64,000 bases of DNA from Panicum virgatum. Its lineage: Eukaryota; Streptophyta; Magnoliopsida; Poales; Poaceae. Position 1 is the stretch's first letter. Each line of letters starts with the position of its first letter. The translations under genes and the position numbers were made by a program. The stretch lies in NCBI RefSeq assembly GCF_016808335.1, contig NC_053141.1, positions 20,281,756 to 20,345,755 on the forward strand. Reading direction: 5' to 3'. The notes beneath the pieces are model-generated. The model saw only the letters and a list, made by a program, of their open reading frames with translations, searched no databases and was not told where the DNA came from. Of this stretch, positions 10,737 to 21,500 are shown in pieces.

Positions 10737-11983
10737 ACCACGGAGTGAACGAAGGGGAGCCCGTCAACGAGCCGTACTGTGAGCAGGAGAACGAGGACCA
10801 GTTCCGCGACCCCGAGCCCGAAGGACAGGACTTCCCCGAAGGCTGCGAAGACGGCAAGTTCAATCCCATCCTTTGATGCATGTTTCTGACCTAGTTTTTA
10901 TAAACACAACCCAATGGCCTGTTTTTTAAAATTGCATATGTTTTGCTTGCATGGAAACACGGTTGGATAGCCACCCCTTGATTTGTGATGACCATTCCTT
11001 GACTACCTATATTAATGTCTGATTTTGCTTGGACGTTAATCGATATTAGAACGCTTAGGATATTACCCATAATACGATTTACTTTTATAAAGAAAATGCG
11101 TCTGTGTGGGAAGGGATAAATTGTGGATTTTTTTGAAAGATGAGTATAGACGGGATGGACGGCATTTCTGTGTGATTTGCCGATTGGTGTGCTTGTGCCT
11201 GTGTGGCAGGGCAAAGAAGGGAGATCCATCTTGTCGTGTCTAAGGACCGAGTTGGTGTGTCATCTCACCTAACTCCACTATCGTGCAAACCACTCGACCG
11301 TTGAATGGGCAACGGCATAGCATAAATCCCCCTAGTTGGTGTGATAGCCATCAGGAGAGCTGGGAGCAACGGGTGACTGAGGAAAAGGGATAAACCCCGA
11401 GTGACTTATGCCCGGTTATACCTAAGTGAACGGTCAATGACCCCTTGGTGCATCCCGTGATGGCTAGTCAGGCTTAGCTATGGTGGGTGATGGCTATGTT
11501 GGGATCTACACCGACACGACGGTGTTCGAGTTGTGGTATCCTACTTGTGGGTAAAGTTGCACACCTCTGCAGAGTTAAGAATCTATTCGAATAGCCATGC
11601 TCACGGTATTGGGCGAGTTACGGTGTGGTCACATAACTAGTGTTTCTTTGGGATGGGCTGGTGTGAGTTGTTTGGAATTGTGTCCGGCAGTTGTGCCGTG
11701 TGCTACGACGGACGGGGAGTCCGGTAGCAGTTTAAGACTTAAACTCCGTGTTACTCAAAACAAAAACTGATTTCTAAAAGGTTTTTTGCTAAATAAACCC
11801 CTGCATAAAATATCGTTTTTCTGCAAATTAAACCGTAACCTTATCCTTGATTTACCTATGCATATTATTCTGATATAACCCCCTCCGTGGGTGTGGTTGG
11901 ACTTGCTGAGTACGTTCGTACTCACCCCATTCTTACTTTTTACAGAAGAAGACCCAAACTTCGTACCAGAAGACGCCGAGTAG
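10737..11983 (+). CDS. Putative spliced acidic ORF inside the right LTR (exons 10737-10853 and 11946-11983)
   Basis: This is the second copy of the spliced ORF in the left LTR. The CTGTAG acceptor, the 117-base acidic exon, the CG|GCAAGT donor and the TTTTTACAG acceptor are all preserved, and the joined frame again ends at TAG 11981-11983. Base differences between the LTR copies leave the frame intact. Confidence 0.42.
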
Positions 11984-12250
11984 GGTTATCGTTCTGCACC
12001 CAACCTTGCCTGTGGTACCGGCCCTGTCGAGATGCCTCCGCTGTCGCAGTACTCTGAGCCTGTGCTAGACCCCATGTGGTTTGCGGTCTGGTGTTATGTT
12101 GTAGCCTGGTTACTTATTATCATTATCTGTATCGAGTGTCCTCCAATGTTTGTATGGTTTTGAACCATCTGATGTAATAAATGTGACATCAGCCTCCTGG
12201 GACTGATGTTTGTATCACATTTAAGTTCTCTCTTATGAGGGGACGCTTCA

Positions 12251-14757
12251 GCTTGCAACCGCTTGTTGTTCACCTCATTAATATTATCCATCATCAAGTC
12301 ATGATAATCAACAGCGGAAATGTCATTTTGTTTAGCCAATCTATAAGCGTCCAGATTCACCTCAACGGGCAAAACGGCCTCTTGACCATAAACAAGCTCA
12401 AAAGGAGTAACTTTAGTAGCACAATGTCTAGATATGAGATGAGCCCATAAAGCCTCGGATAAAACCTCATGCCACCTCCTAGGATTTTCCTCTATCTTTT
12501 TCTTAATGAGCTTTATCAAAATCTTATTACTAGACTCGGCGTGACCATTTGCCTGAACATAATATGGAGATGAATTGAGTATCTTAATTTTGTAAGATTC
12601 GGAAAATTCTTGTACCTCCTTTGATATAAACGATGAATCTTGATCCGTTGCCAAAGTTTGAGGGATGTCAAATCTATGAATAATATGCTCCGTAATGAAC
12701 TCAATTACCTCTCTATGTGTCATATTCTTCAAAGAAACTGCTTCGGTCCAATTAGTGAAATAATCCGTCGCAACTAACACAAAGCGATGTCCCTTTGAAG
12801 AAGGGAGATTAATTCGACCAATAAAATCTAAACTCCATCCTCTGAATGGCTAAGGCTTAATAATAGGACGCAACAACGTAGCAGGCACCAACTGAATATT
12901 ACTAAACCGTTGACATTCTTTGCACCCCTTATAATATCTAAAGCAATCCGAAATCATACTTGGCCAATAAAAACCGACTCTCCTAAGCAACCACTTCATT
13001 TTAGGAGCCGATTGATGCGTACCACAGATGCCCTCATGAACTTCTCCCATAGCAACACGAGCCTGATCGGCATCCAAACATTTAAGAAGTAGATCATCGG
13101 CGGTTCGACGATAAAGCTCATCACCAATCAAAATATTTTTAAATGCCAAACGCCGATTTTTTCTATCTGCACCACGACCAAGATCTTTTTAATTTGCTAT
13201 GATAGGCACCCTCCAATCTTGCACTTCGGCTTCATCTTTTTTATCAGAATTTCTAGCTGAACTACTGTTCTTACTGCCCTCAATGGTCAGACCGGTCTCA
13301 GCGCCCTGTCGGATCGGTTCGTCCAGAACCAGTAACTCGGCTTTAACTCGCATCGGCTTTCCAATGTTAAAATATTTCTTTATAACATTATATCTAGATG
13401 CTTGCTGAGCCAGAGCATTAGCCTTCTCATTCTCTTCCCTTGGAATATGTCGAATTACAAATTCATCAAATCAAGAGATAATATCAAGATATTTATCAAG
13501 ATATGCATTTAAAGTTCCATTCTCGCCCCTTTGCCTTAGGATTCGTTAATTCTCTTTCTCGATGGGACAGGAAAGGGATATAACTCAGCGGTAGAGTGTC
13601 ACCTTGACGTGGTGGAAGTCATCAGTTCGCCAGACCTTGTTACTCTCGTGCCCCAACTTATAGAGGTAGGAATTTGTAGGATTTGATCATTATAACATTG
13701 TGATACCTTAGATACTTGCTGCACCACCAGAAGTGAATCACCAAAGGCTTCAACATGCTTCTTGCCCATGGATTGCAAAAATTCTAAGCCAAACAGAAGT
13801 GCTTCATATTCAACTTGGTTGCTTGTGCAAAATTCTTCCAATTGGTTTGAGAATTCAAAAACAACACCATTTGGAGAGATAAGAACATTACCAATACCAA
13901 CTCCTTTCCCATCGTCACAAACCGATCCGTCAAAATATAATTTTCATGGCGTGCAAGTAATATAACCGACTTTTAAATCATGCTTATCATTAATCCGATG
14001 TTCAACAATAAAATCCACTACAATTTGGTCTTTTACAGATTTCAAAGACTCATAGGCCAAATCATATTCTACAAGTGCATAAGCCCATTTACCGATTCTT
14101 CCACTCAAAATCGGTTTTTGTAGCATATGTTTAATATAATGACATCGGTTTGACAAGTAACTATGCATGTACTAGATAACAAATAATGTCTCAATTTGGT
14201 ACAAACATAGTACAAAGATAGGCACAACATTTCAATAAATATATATCTTATCTCCGCATCAATAAGTCGTCGGCTTAAATAGGTAATAACGTACTCCTTT
14301 TCTTCAATTTCTTGAGTCAAAACAACACAAATAACCCTATCTTCTGCAGCCACATAAAGCCTGTAAGGAACTCCTCTCCTAGGCGCCTTAAGCACCGGCG
14401 ACGAAGACAAATAATCCTTGATCTTCTCAAATGACTCTTGTTGTTCTGCCCCCAAGTAAATTCGGCCTTATTCTTTAACCGAAGAATAGGAGTAAAAATA
14501 TCAATCTTTCCAGACAAGTTAAATATAAATCTCCTCGAGTAATTTACCTTGCCTAGAAACTTCTGCAAATCTTTCTTGCCAGTAGGAGCCTCAACACGCT
14601 TCATGGCTTCAACTCACTTTGGATCAATCTCTATGGCTTTCTCATGAATAATGAAGCCTAAAAACTTCCCAGCCAATACACCAAAAGCACATTTGAGTGG
14701 ATTTATCTTCAAACTATATTGACACATTCTCTCAAGAGCCAATCTCAAATCAGCCGA
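12251..14757 (-). pseudogene. Tat-type Ty3/gypsy pol fragment, decayed
   Basis: Read on the minus strand from 14757 down, one sees the end of a reverse transcriptase (NPLKCAFGV, GKFLGFI), an RNase H (LKAPRRG, YLSRRLIDAE), a second RNase H-like domain (YEALLFGLEFL, FGDSLLVVQQV), an HHCC integrase finger (HQSAPKM to CKECQRF) and an integrase core (VATDYFTNWTEAV, LATDQDSSF, SPYYVQANGHAESSN, FELVYGQEAVLP). A second, archaeal-type RNase H domain is typical of the Tat lineage. Frames are broken by several stops and shifts and by a plastid DNA insertion near 13527-13690. The apparent integrase ORF continues into the neighbouring LTR only by chance. Confidence 0.88.
13527..13629 (+). other. trnV-GAC: Plastid DNA insertion with a truncated trnV-GAC
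   Basis: From about 13527 the sequence matches what I recall of the plastid region upstream of trnV. From 13574 it is the plastid tRNA-Val(GAC) gene through the D arm, the anticodon loop with GAC, and the T-arm start GTTCG at 13625-13629. The remaining 16 or so bases of the tRNA and its acceptor end are missing, so it is not a functional gene. It interrupts the second RNase H domain of the Tat fragment. The following 50 or so bases (to about 13680) match neither and may be filler. Confidence 0.8.
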
Positions 14758-15442
14758 CCAGAGCTCGATGGCCTCGCCAGCGACTTGGGCCACCTGCCCC
14801 GCCGCAGCTTGATGCGGAGTCGCTCGCCGCGCGTCCACTCACATGCGTCTTGGCCTCCACGTCACCGGCCCTAGCAGCTGCCGGATCGAGCCCACCATTG
14901 TCGGATTCGACCTTGCCGGTGGATCTGGCCTCAGTAGCGCGAACGGCACCGAGGAAGCTCGGGGTGTGCAGATCTACGGCGGCCACAGGTCGCGGTCACG
15001 CCCCGCCGCCGCGCGCGCTCCACCGGCCGCGGCCGCGGTAGCGCCCCGCCGGCACGCGCTTCCCCCGCAGGACGCGGTCACGCCCCGACATGGCACGCAG
15101 CACCGACGATCGCAGTTTCGCCAGCCGCCGCACGCAGCACCGCCGGATCTGGGCCCGCCAACACTGGATCGGGACCCGCCATCACCGGATCTGGCCGCGC
15201 CGCCGCCAGTGCTGCTTGCCGCCCTCGCGAACAGGGAGAGACGGAGAGGGGACATAGAAAGTAAATGGTTCAGATGATTTTGAAATGAGATGAGGGGGGA
15301 GGGTACCGATTTTTATTATGTATACTAGCTGTATATGTACACGTATAGAGTACACGATTTGATGTAAATCTATTTTATTCTGGCACCATTCAGATCTCGA
15401 GGTGCAAATGGAGGTACAGGATAACCCCTACCGGATACCATT
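14758..15442. other. Unassigned GC-rich then AT-rich stretch
   Basis: Where the Tat reverse transcriptase breaks off, the sequence becomes very GC-rich (14758-15260) with overlapping low-complexity ORFs on both strands, then AT-rich. It resembles a promoter or first-exon fragment captured by a transposon. I recognise no protein family and see no clear element ends. Confidence 0.4.
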
Positions 15443-15476
15443 CTCTATCTCTATATGTATCTGTACTACTAAAAAA
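15443..15476 (+). mobile_element. Helitron-like 5' end, copy 1
   Basis: A TC-rich start (TCTCTATCTC) runs into TACTACTAAAAA. Beyond the inserted MITE it resumes with a motif (about 15836-15930) shared with the second copy at 27057-27150: AAGG-TGA-ATTTTTTT, TCTACAT or TGTACAT, and GCCTCCGACGG. Helitrons of grasses commonly begin TC...TACTACTA. No separate 3' end for this copy was found, so it may share the end at 30241. Confidence 0.5.
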
Positions 15477-15829
15477 GGAACATATCTAGTGCAAACCACA
15501 ATTTCATGAAAACCCGTGCAAACCACGCCAAAAAAATCGTCTAAATTCACAAAAAAATCACACATCTAGATGATATGATGGTACACAACTTTATAAAATA
15601 TCTTGTCCAAACTCGACTTCGTCTGTGAGATATAAAAAGAACAAATTTTTTTGGTGAATTTGTTATTTTTATATCTCACAAACGAAGTCGAGTTTGGACA
15701 AAATATTTTACAAAGTTGTTTATCATCATATCATCTATATATGTGATTTTTTTAGTGAATTTAGACAATTTTTTTGGAATAGTTTGTACGGATTTTCATA
15801 AAATTATAGTTTGCGCTAGATATGTCCCC
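15477..15829. mobile_element. Mutator-type foldback MITE (353 bp)
   Basis: Nearly the whole element is one long inverted repeat that folds around about 15655. The ends are GGAACATATCTAG and CTAGATATGTCCCC. The flanks ACTAAAAAA (15468-15476) and ACTAAAAAG (15830-15838) form a 9-bp duplication with one mismatch, the length made by Mutator-like transposases. It has no coding capacity. Confidence 0.8.
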
Positions 15830-16694
15830 ACTAAAAAGAAAAAGGCTAAAGGTGATATTTTTTTTGGTGTACATCTCTGCTTCATCCCTTCGTCCCATCT
15901 TGGTTAAGCCTCCGACGGCTGCAGATCGCCCGTGCGACCAGCGTATCCGTTCGATCATCAGACCTCAACCAATCCATCACAATCGCCAACCCCGCGCCCG
16001 CCCTTCCCCTCACGCCGCCGCATCCCTCGCCCTCGCCTCCGCTCAGCGCTCACCCTCACCTCCGCTCGCCAATCGCGTCCTCGCCCACGCCCAGCGCACG
16101 CCGCTCGCCGCTCGCCGCCATCGACAAGTGCGGATCACCGGCTCTCCGCTTCGCCATCGACGCATCGTGCCCTCGCGCCGGCGGGCGGAATGGCAGGCGC
16201 GGTGGCTACCCGCGGCGGCCTCTCCTCCAACCCTCCTCCGTGCCGGGAACCTGAGTTGTGGGGGCCGAGCCCCCTCATCCTTCGGAGCTCCGATCTAGGA
16301 TACCGCCGCCCTCCCACAACTCTCCGTCTCCTGCGCAGATCCTCTCCTCCCTCATTCGCGAGGCGCAGGCGGATCGACGTGCAGCCGCGCACCAACCGCG
16401 CGCTCGGCACCCTCCCTCATCTGCCGCCGAGAACGCGAGGTTGGCCGTCCGCCGCCGCCGCCGCCCTCCGCAGTGAGGTACTGCTATCCGCCCGCGCGAG
16501 GAGGCGGGTCGCCCGGTGCCGGCGACAGCTTGCAGGAGATGGGCACGCCACCAGCTCGAGCAAGGAGCACTTGCCGCCATCAACCCATCCGTCGCCGCTC
16601 TCCGTGTTCCCGTCCACCCGCGTGAGGAGTTTCTCAGGGCGGATCGGGCTGGCCTCTCCTTCGACCAAATCGTAGCAGCCCTATAGATTCACTG

Positions 16695-17036
16695 ATGGAG
16701 CAGCTCGTCGTCCCCTCCTCCCTCGCGGCCTCCTCGTCGCCCCACCTGCCGTGCCACCGCCGCCACGCAGCTCCCTCACCTTGCCGCCGGCTTCAGGCAG
16801 TTGGCGGCTTCGGGTGCGCAAGGCCGGAGTCCACAGGCGTCGCCGTCAACTTCCGCACGCCGCAGTTCAAGGTATGTCGATCGGCGTGGGTTCTTGATAA
16901 GGTATTGGCTGACATTTGAGCCTGATGCTGGGGTGCTTGGCAACTTTGCCTTTGTGGTGGGCGTGCAGCTCCTAGAGCCACTGACCGAGAAGCTCTGGAC
17001 GTTGAATGATTTCGAGGGCAACCCTGCACTTCAAGT
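16695..17036 (+). pseudogene. Unidentified exon pair, possible plastid-targeted N-terminus
   Basis: After a GC-rich leader (15900-16690), an ATG at 16695 opens a Ser/Pro/Arg-rich N-terminus like a plastid transit peptide, ending NFRTPQFK before a GTATGT donor at 16872. A second exon-like stretch, about 16905-17036 (DAGVLGNFAFVVG, LLEPLTEKLW), follows after a stop-containing gap. I do not recognise the family. The region 17040-17720 is AT-rich and intron-like with no ORF. Confidence 0.4.
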
Positions 17037-18151
17037 CAGTCACTCTTTCTGTATAGCTTGCGCTAAATGTATCTACTTGCAGCTTGTTACTGAAGAAACA
17101 CCTCTGTGCATCATCTATAGTACTGGCTGTTAATCGTGCAGGCTTGGGGATGTCTAGCTAGATGTAAAGCTACTGACTTCTAGAGTTGAAGTGATGAAAT
17201 GCAGGAACTTAGTGGGTATGCACTATGCAGGCAATGTTTTTGGTTTGCCTGTCAGTTGACCCATGACAATTTCTATGCTCTGTAATTTGTATCTGCTATG
17301 GATCAATTATTCGTTAGGAGTTGCATATTTGACTATAGACCCTACAGAACTGTGATAAATATAGAGTCCTAATTTGGTATTGTAACAGTAGTATTTTCAT
17401 CACAGTAAAACACCCGTGATATTGCAAGAATGGTTTCATGACAGAGGTAACTTTTCTTAAAGATACTTTCTGATTCAACCTGTGTTCATCAATGAGCTAT
17501 GCAAAGCAGATACTTGCTGGAGAATTTAGGTTTAGTCAATTGCTATAGTCAGGTTCAGATCTTGTTCATATTGTGACTTTAGCAGGACAAAAGATATTTG
17601 GAGCTATAATCATTATAATACAATACTCACATTTTGTTTTGTAAATATTTTAGTATAAAGTAACTGTATTTACCAAAGAGAGTACAAGATAATCTATATC
17701 TTTTGGTTTATTTGGCTACAGGTTGAGGCTGCATGGACACTAACAAAAATTTCATCAGACACATCAGAGAGCGCCAAGGTGGTTGCGATCTGGTGGAGAG
17801 TGGTGTTGTGCCCATCCTTGTCAATCTCCTAAACTTCCAGTGAGGATGCTGATGCTTAGAAATGGGACATGGACTCTATCCAACTTCTGCAGTGGGAAGC
17901 CACAGCCAAACTTTGATAAGGTTTCTATCCGGGATCATGTTTATTTTTGTTGTGTTGGCCAAAACTGATTCTTTGAATGATCTTGCTTATTTGCTTCTGG
18001 TCGAGTCGGTCTGTCCGCAATGAGGTGCCTCATCCACTCTCAGGATGAGGTCCTAACAGATGCCTGATGGGCTGTTTTATGCCTATCCGATGGACGTAAT
18101 GACAAGATTCGACCTGTGATTGACTCTGGCGTGTTCCCTTGCCTTATGGAA

Positions 18152-18506
18152 TGATTGGTAAGTCTGTGTACTTGGTCTTTGTGGGGCTGCACAAGAGGAG
18201 ATGCTCTTGCTGCAGCATGTTGTGCTTTGCTGCCCCTAGAGGACAGCAAGGACAGCATCTTGACTACCTTTCAGTTGGCATCTAGGACATCATCTAGGAC
18301 AGCAGTTAGGACTAGCAGTTAGCATCTTGGACTAGTGTCCTTAGCATCTAGCTTGGCTGCCCTGCAGCCCCTTGTATAAATGTATCCCCAGCCCCCCCTT
18401 GGGATGGCATGGCTTTGAGTTTGTGAATGAAGAAAAACCCAGAAAATTGCTTCAAGTTCATTGTCATCCTCTCAGCTCAATGAGAGTTAGAATTGAGCTT
18501 CTAACA
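18152..18506 (+). repeat. copia 5' LTR
   Basis: Starts TGATTGGTAAG, ends CTTCTAACA, with a TATA-like TATAAAT at 18375-18381. It is nearly identical to the right copy. Confidence 0.95.
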
Positions 18507-18559
18507 TCTGGTATCCGAGCCGTACTTTCTTGTAGGTTAGACATCTCCTGCTCTTCTCC

Positions 18560-21500
18560 CTCCCAAGCAGCAATTCAGCCACCAGCAGCAGCAACTAGCG
18601 CAGCAGTAGCAGCTAGCGCAGCAGCACCCGCTGCACCCTCTGCTCCACCTTCCTCACCCGAGCAGACGAGCAGCAGCTCGTCTGAGGCTGCGTCTTCTCC
18701 ACGCAGCAGCCCCTTGGAGGTGCGCCCTGTCCGACGCACCGTCTCAGCGCTCGGTCGCCTCGAGCGCACGGCGTCAGCGAGATGCCGAGCTCGCCGCGGC
18801 AGAGGAGCGCAGGCGAGCGACGGCACAAGCCGCTGCAGCAGCGGCGAGGGCGGCCAGGCTGGCTGCAGCGGAGCTGGCGGCGGCCAGGGCGGAGGTGGAA
18901 GCAGAGGCGGCGGAGGATGCAGCGCGTGCGGCGGAGGTCGAGGTTGAGACCTTGCGCGGCAGCCTCAGCGGCTCCATCGCCGGCGACGCCACTGCCGACG
19001 AGGACCTTGAGGAGTTGGAGAGGGAGAGAGCACGGGAGCGGACCGCGCGGTGGGCAGCAGCCCACCCCGGCGGCGCGCCCGGCGACGGTCTAGGGGCCCG
19101 CGCGCCCGGCGGCGGCCTGGACGGTGGCGCGCCCGGCGACGGTCCAGAGGCCCGCGCGCCCGGCGGCGGCTTGGACGGCGGCGCGCCCGGCGACGGTCCA
19201 GGGGGCCGCGCACCCGGCGGCGGAGGCCGCGCCCCTTGGCGGCGGCGCTTAGCGCGGTGGCGGCGCTCCTGGCTGGGGTGCGCGCGGCGGCGCCCCCGGC
19301 TACCACGGCCTCCAGGCGGTGGTCTGGGACGTCGGTCCCGGCGGTGGGTGGCCCACCCTCACCAAGACCAACTACGTCGAGTGGGCCGCGGTCATGGAGG
19401 TGAAGCTCCAGGTGCGGCATATGTGGGAGGCAGTCCGGTACGGCGACGTCGACTACGATGAGGATTGACGGGCGCTGGATGCTCTCATCGCAGCAGCCCC
19501 GCCGGAGATGCAGCTCACGCTTTCCAAGAAGCGAACTGCCAAGGAGGCCTGGGACTCCATCGCTGCGGCACGTATCGGCAGCGACCGCGCCCGCAAGACC
19601 ACTCTCCAGGCACTTCGCAAGGAGTGGTAGAACCTGGCCTTCAAGCCAGGTGAGGATGTTGATGACTTCGCCCTCCGTCTCAACACCCTGCTGCAGAAGG
19701 TGGTGCAGTTCGGCGACGACACCTACGATGAGGAGAGAGCCGTCGAGAAGCTCTTCCGCTGCGTCCCCGAGAGGTACAGGCAGACCGCTCGCTCGATCGA
19801 GTCTCTGCTGGACCTCTCCACCATGACGATCGAGGAGGCGATAGGTCGCCTCAAGGTCGTCGACAGCGATGAGGCACAGCCTCCCTCGGGAGGCATCTCC
19901 ATCGGTGGGAAGCTCCACCTTACTCAGGAGCAGTGGGAGGCTCGGCGCGGTGACAGGAGGAGGGGGGGAGCCCTCTTCCTCGACGGGTGGCCGCAAGCGC
20001 GGCAAGCCGCGAAAGGGGCGCGCAGGTGCCCAAGCCGGGGCACGAGGGCGCGCCGAGGGTGGCGCCCGCGGAGATGCTCAGGGCGGCGCCGCCGATAGGC
20101 CCATTGCAGCACGAGACGACGCCTGCCACAACTGTGGCAGGCCCGGCCACTGGGCCAGGGACTGCCCACAGCGGACGCGTGGGGGCCAAGCCCACGTCGC
20201 GGAGGCCCAGCCGGATGAAGAGCCGGCTCTGTTCTAACTCCACGGGGACATGGAGCAGCATCCGGCGGCACCGCCTGCCACCGCTCTACACCTCGACGAG
20301 CCGCGTGCCCGAGTCCTCCTCGGCAACAGCTCTGACGACGACAGGGTCGATGGTTGGTACCTCGACTCCGGCGCCACGCACCACATGACCGGGCGGCGGG
20401 AGTTCTCCGACCTGGACGTCGACGTAGGTGGCTCCGTCAGGTTCGGGGACTCCTCCGCCGTGGAGATCAAGGGCGTGGGCTCCGTGATCTTCACCGCCAA
20501 GTCCGGAGAGCACCGGATGCTCACCGGAGTCTACTACATCCCGGCGCTGCGGAACTCCATCATCAGCCTTGGGCAGCTCGATGAGAGCGGCTCCCGCGTG
20601 GTGATCGACAGCGGGGTCCTCCGCATCTGGGACCACCGTCGCCAGCTTCTCGCCAGGGTGGTTCGAGAGAAGAACCGCCTCTACATCCTCCACATCGGGG
20701 TGGCCCAGCCTCTTTGTCTTGCAGCTCGCAGGGACAACGAGGCATGGCAGTGGCACGAGCGCTTTGGGCACCTCCACTTTGAGGCCCTGAAGCGGCTCGG
20801 CGCCAAGGAGATGGTGCGAGGCCTCCCATGCCTCGACCCCGTGGAGCAGCTCTGCGACGTCTGCGTACTGACGAAGCAGAAGCGGCACTCCTTCCCCCAG
20901 CAGGCAAGCTTCCGAGCCAAGGAGCGGCTCGAGCTCGTGCACGGGGACTTGTGTGGCCCGGTGACACCGGTCACACTAGGAGGACGACGCTACTTCCTGC
21001 TGCTCGTCGACGACCTCTCCCGTTTCATGTGAGTGATGATCCTCGGTAGCAAGGGAGAGGCTGCGGACGCCATCAGGCGTGCTCAGGCCGCTGCGGAGGC
21101 GGAGAGCGGCCGCAAGTTGCGCGTTCTGCGCACCGACAACGGCGGCGAGTTCACGGCGTACTGCGCGGATGAGGGCATCCAGCGCCACTACTCCGCGCCG
21201 TACAGCCCGCAGCAGAACGGCGTCGTCGAGCGGCGCTACCAGACGGTTGTGGGGATGGCTCGGGCCCTCCTTAAGCAGAGGGGGATGCCGGCTGTCTTCT
21301 GGGGAGAGGCGGTGGTGACGGCCGTCTACATCCTCAACCGCTCGCCCACCAAGGCACTCGACGGCATGACGCCGTATGAGGCTTGGCATGGGCGTAAGCC
21401 GGCGGTCTCCCACCTTTGGGTCTTCGGCTGCCTCGCGTTCGCCAAGGAGCTTGGCCACATCGGCAAGCTCGACGACAGTAGCACTCCGGGAGTGTTCATC

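Larger units (their letters stand above)
1..12250 (+). mobile_element. Ty3/gypsy chromovirus (Tekay/RIRE3-like), nearly complete
   Basis: The element consists of a left LTR (cut by the window start), an initiator-Met primer site, two extra ORFs, gag-pol, a purine-rich tract and a full right LTR. By eye the two LTRs differ at roughly 30 of about 2085 shared positions (about 1.4%), which indicates a recent insertion. Domain order (gag, zinc knuckle, protease, RT, RNase H, integrase, chromodomain) and the long GC-rich LTRs fit the Tekay/Del branch of chromoviruses. Extra ORFs ahead of gag are known for the rice RIRE3/RIRE8 families. The target duplication cannot be checked because the left end lies outside the window. 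The right end abuts a Tat-type fragment, so the element probably inserted into it. Confidence 0.93.
9038..12250 (+). repeat. 3' LTR (complete, 3213 bp)
   Basis: The LTR starts TGTAACATCC after the purine tract and ends ...GCTTCA, matching the end of the left LTR. The first 900 bases are extremely GC-rich and contain many overlapping chance ORFs. A TATA box lies at 9963-9970, so transcription should start near 9990. After the TATA box there is an ATG in a strong GCCGCCATGG context at 10190. Confidence 0.93.

Noticed and set aside
13574..13629. Functional tRNA-Val gene
   Set aside because: The 3' quarter, including half of the T arm and the acceptor strand, is missing, and it is plastid-derived inside a retroelement.
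18965..20005. Minus-strand ORF of 346 codons
   Set aside because: Antisense to copia gag and the 54-bp repeat; Arg-rich low complexity.
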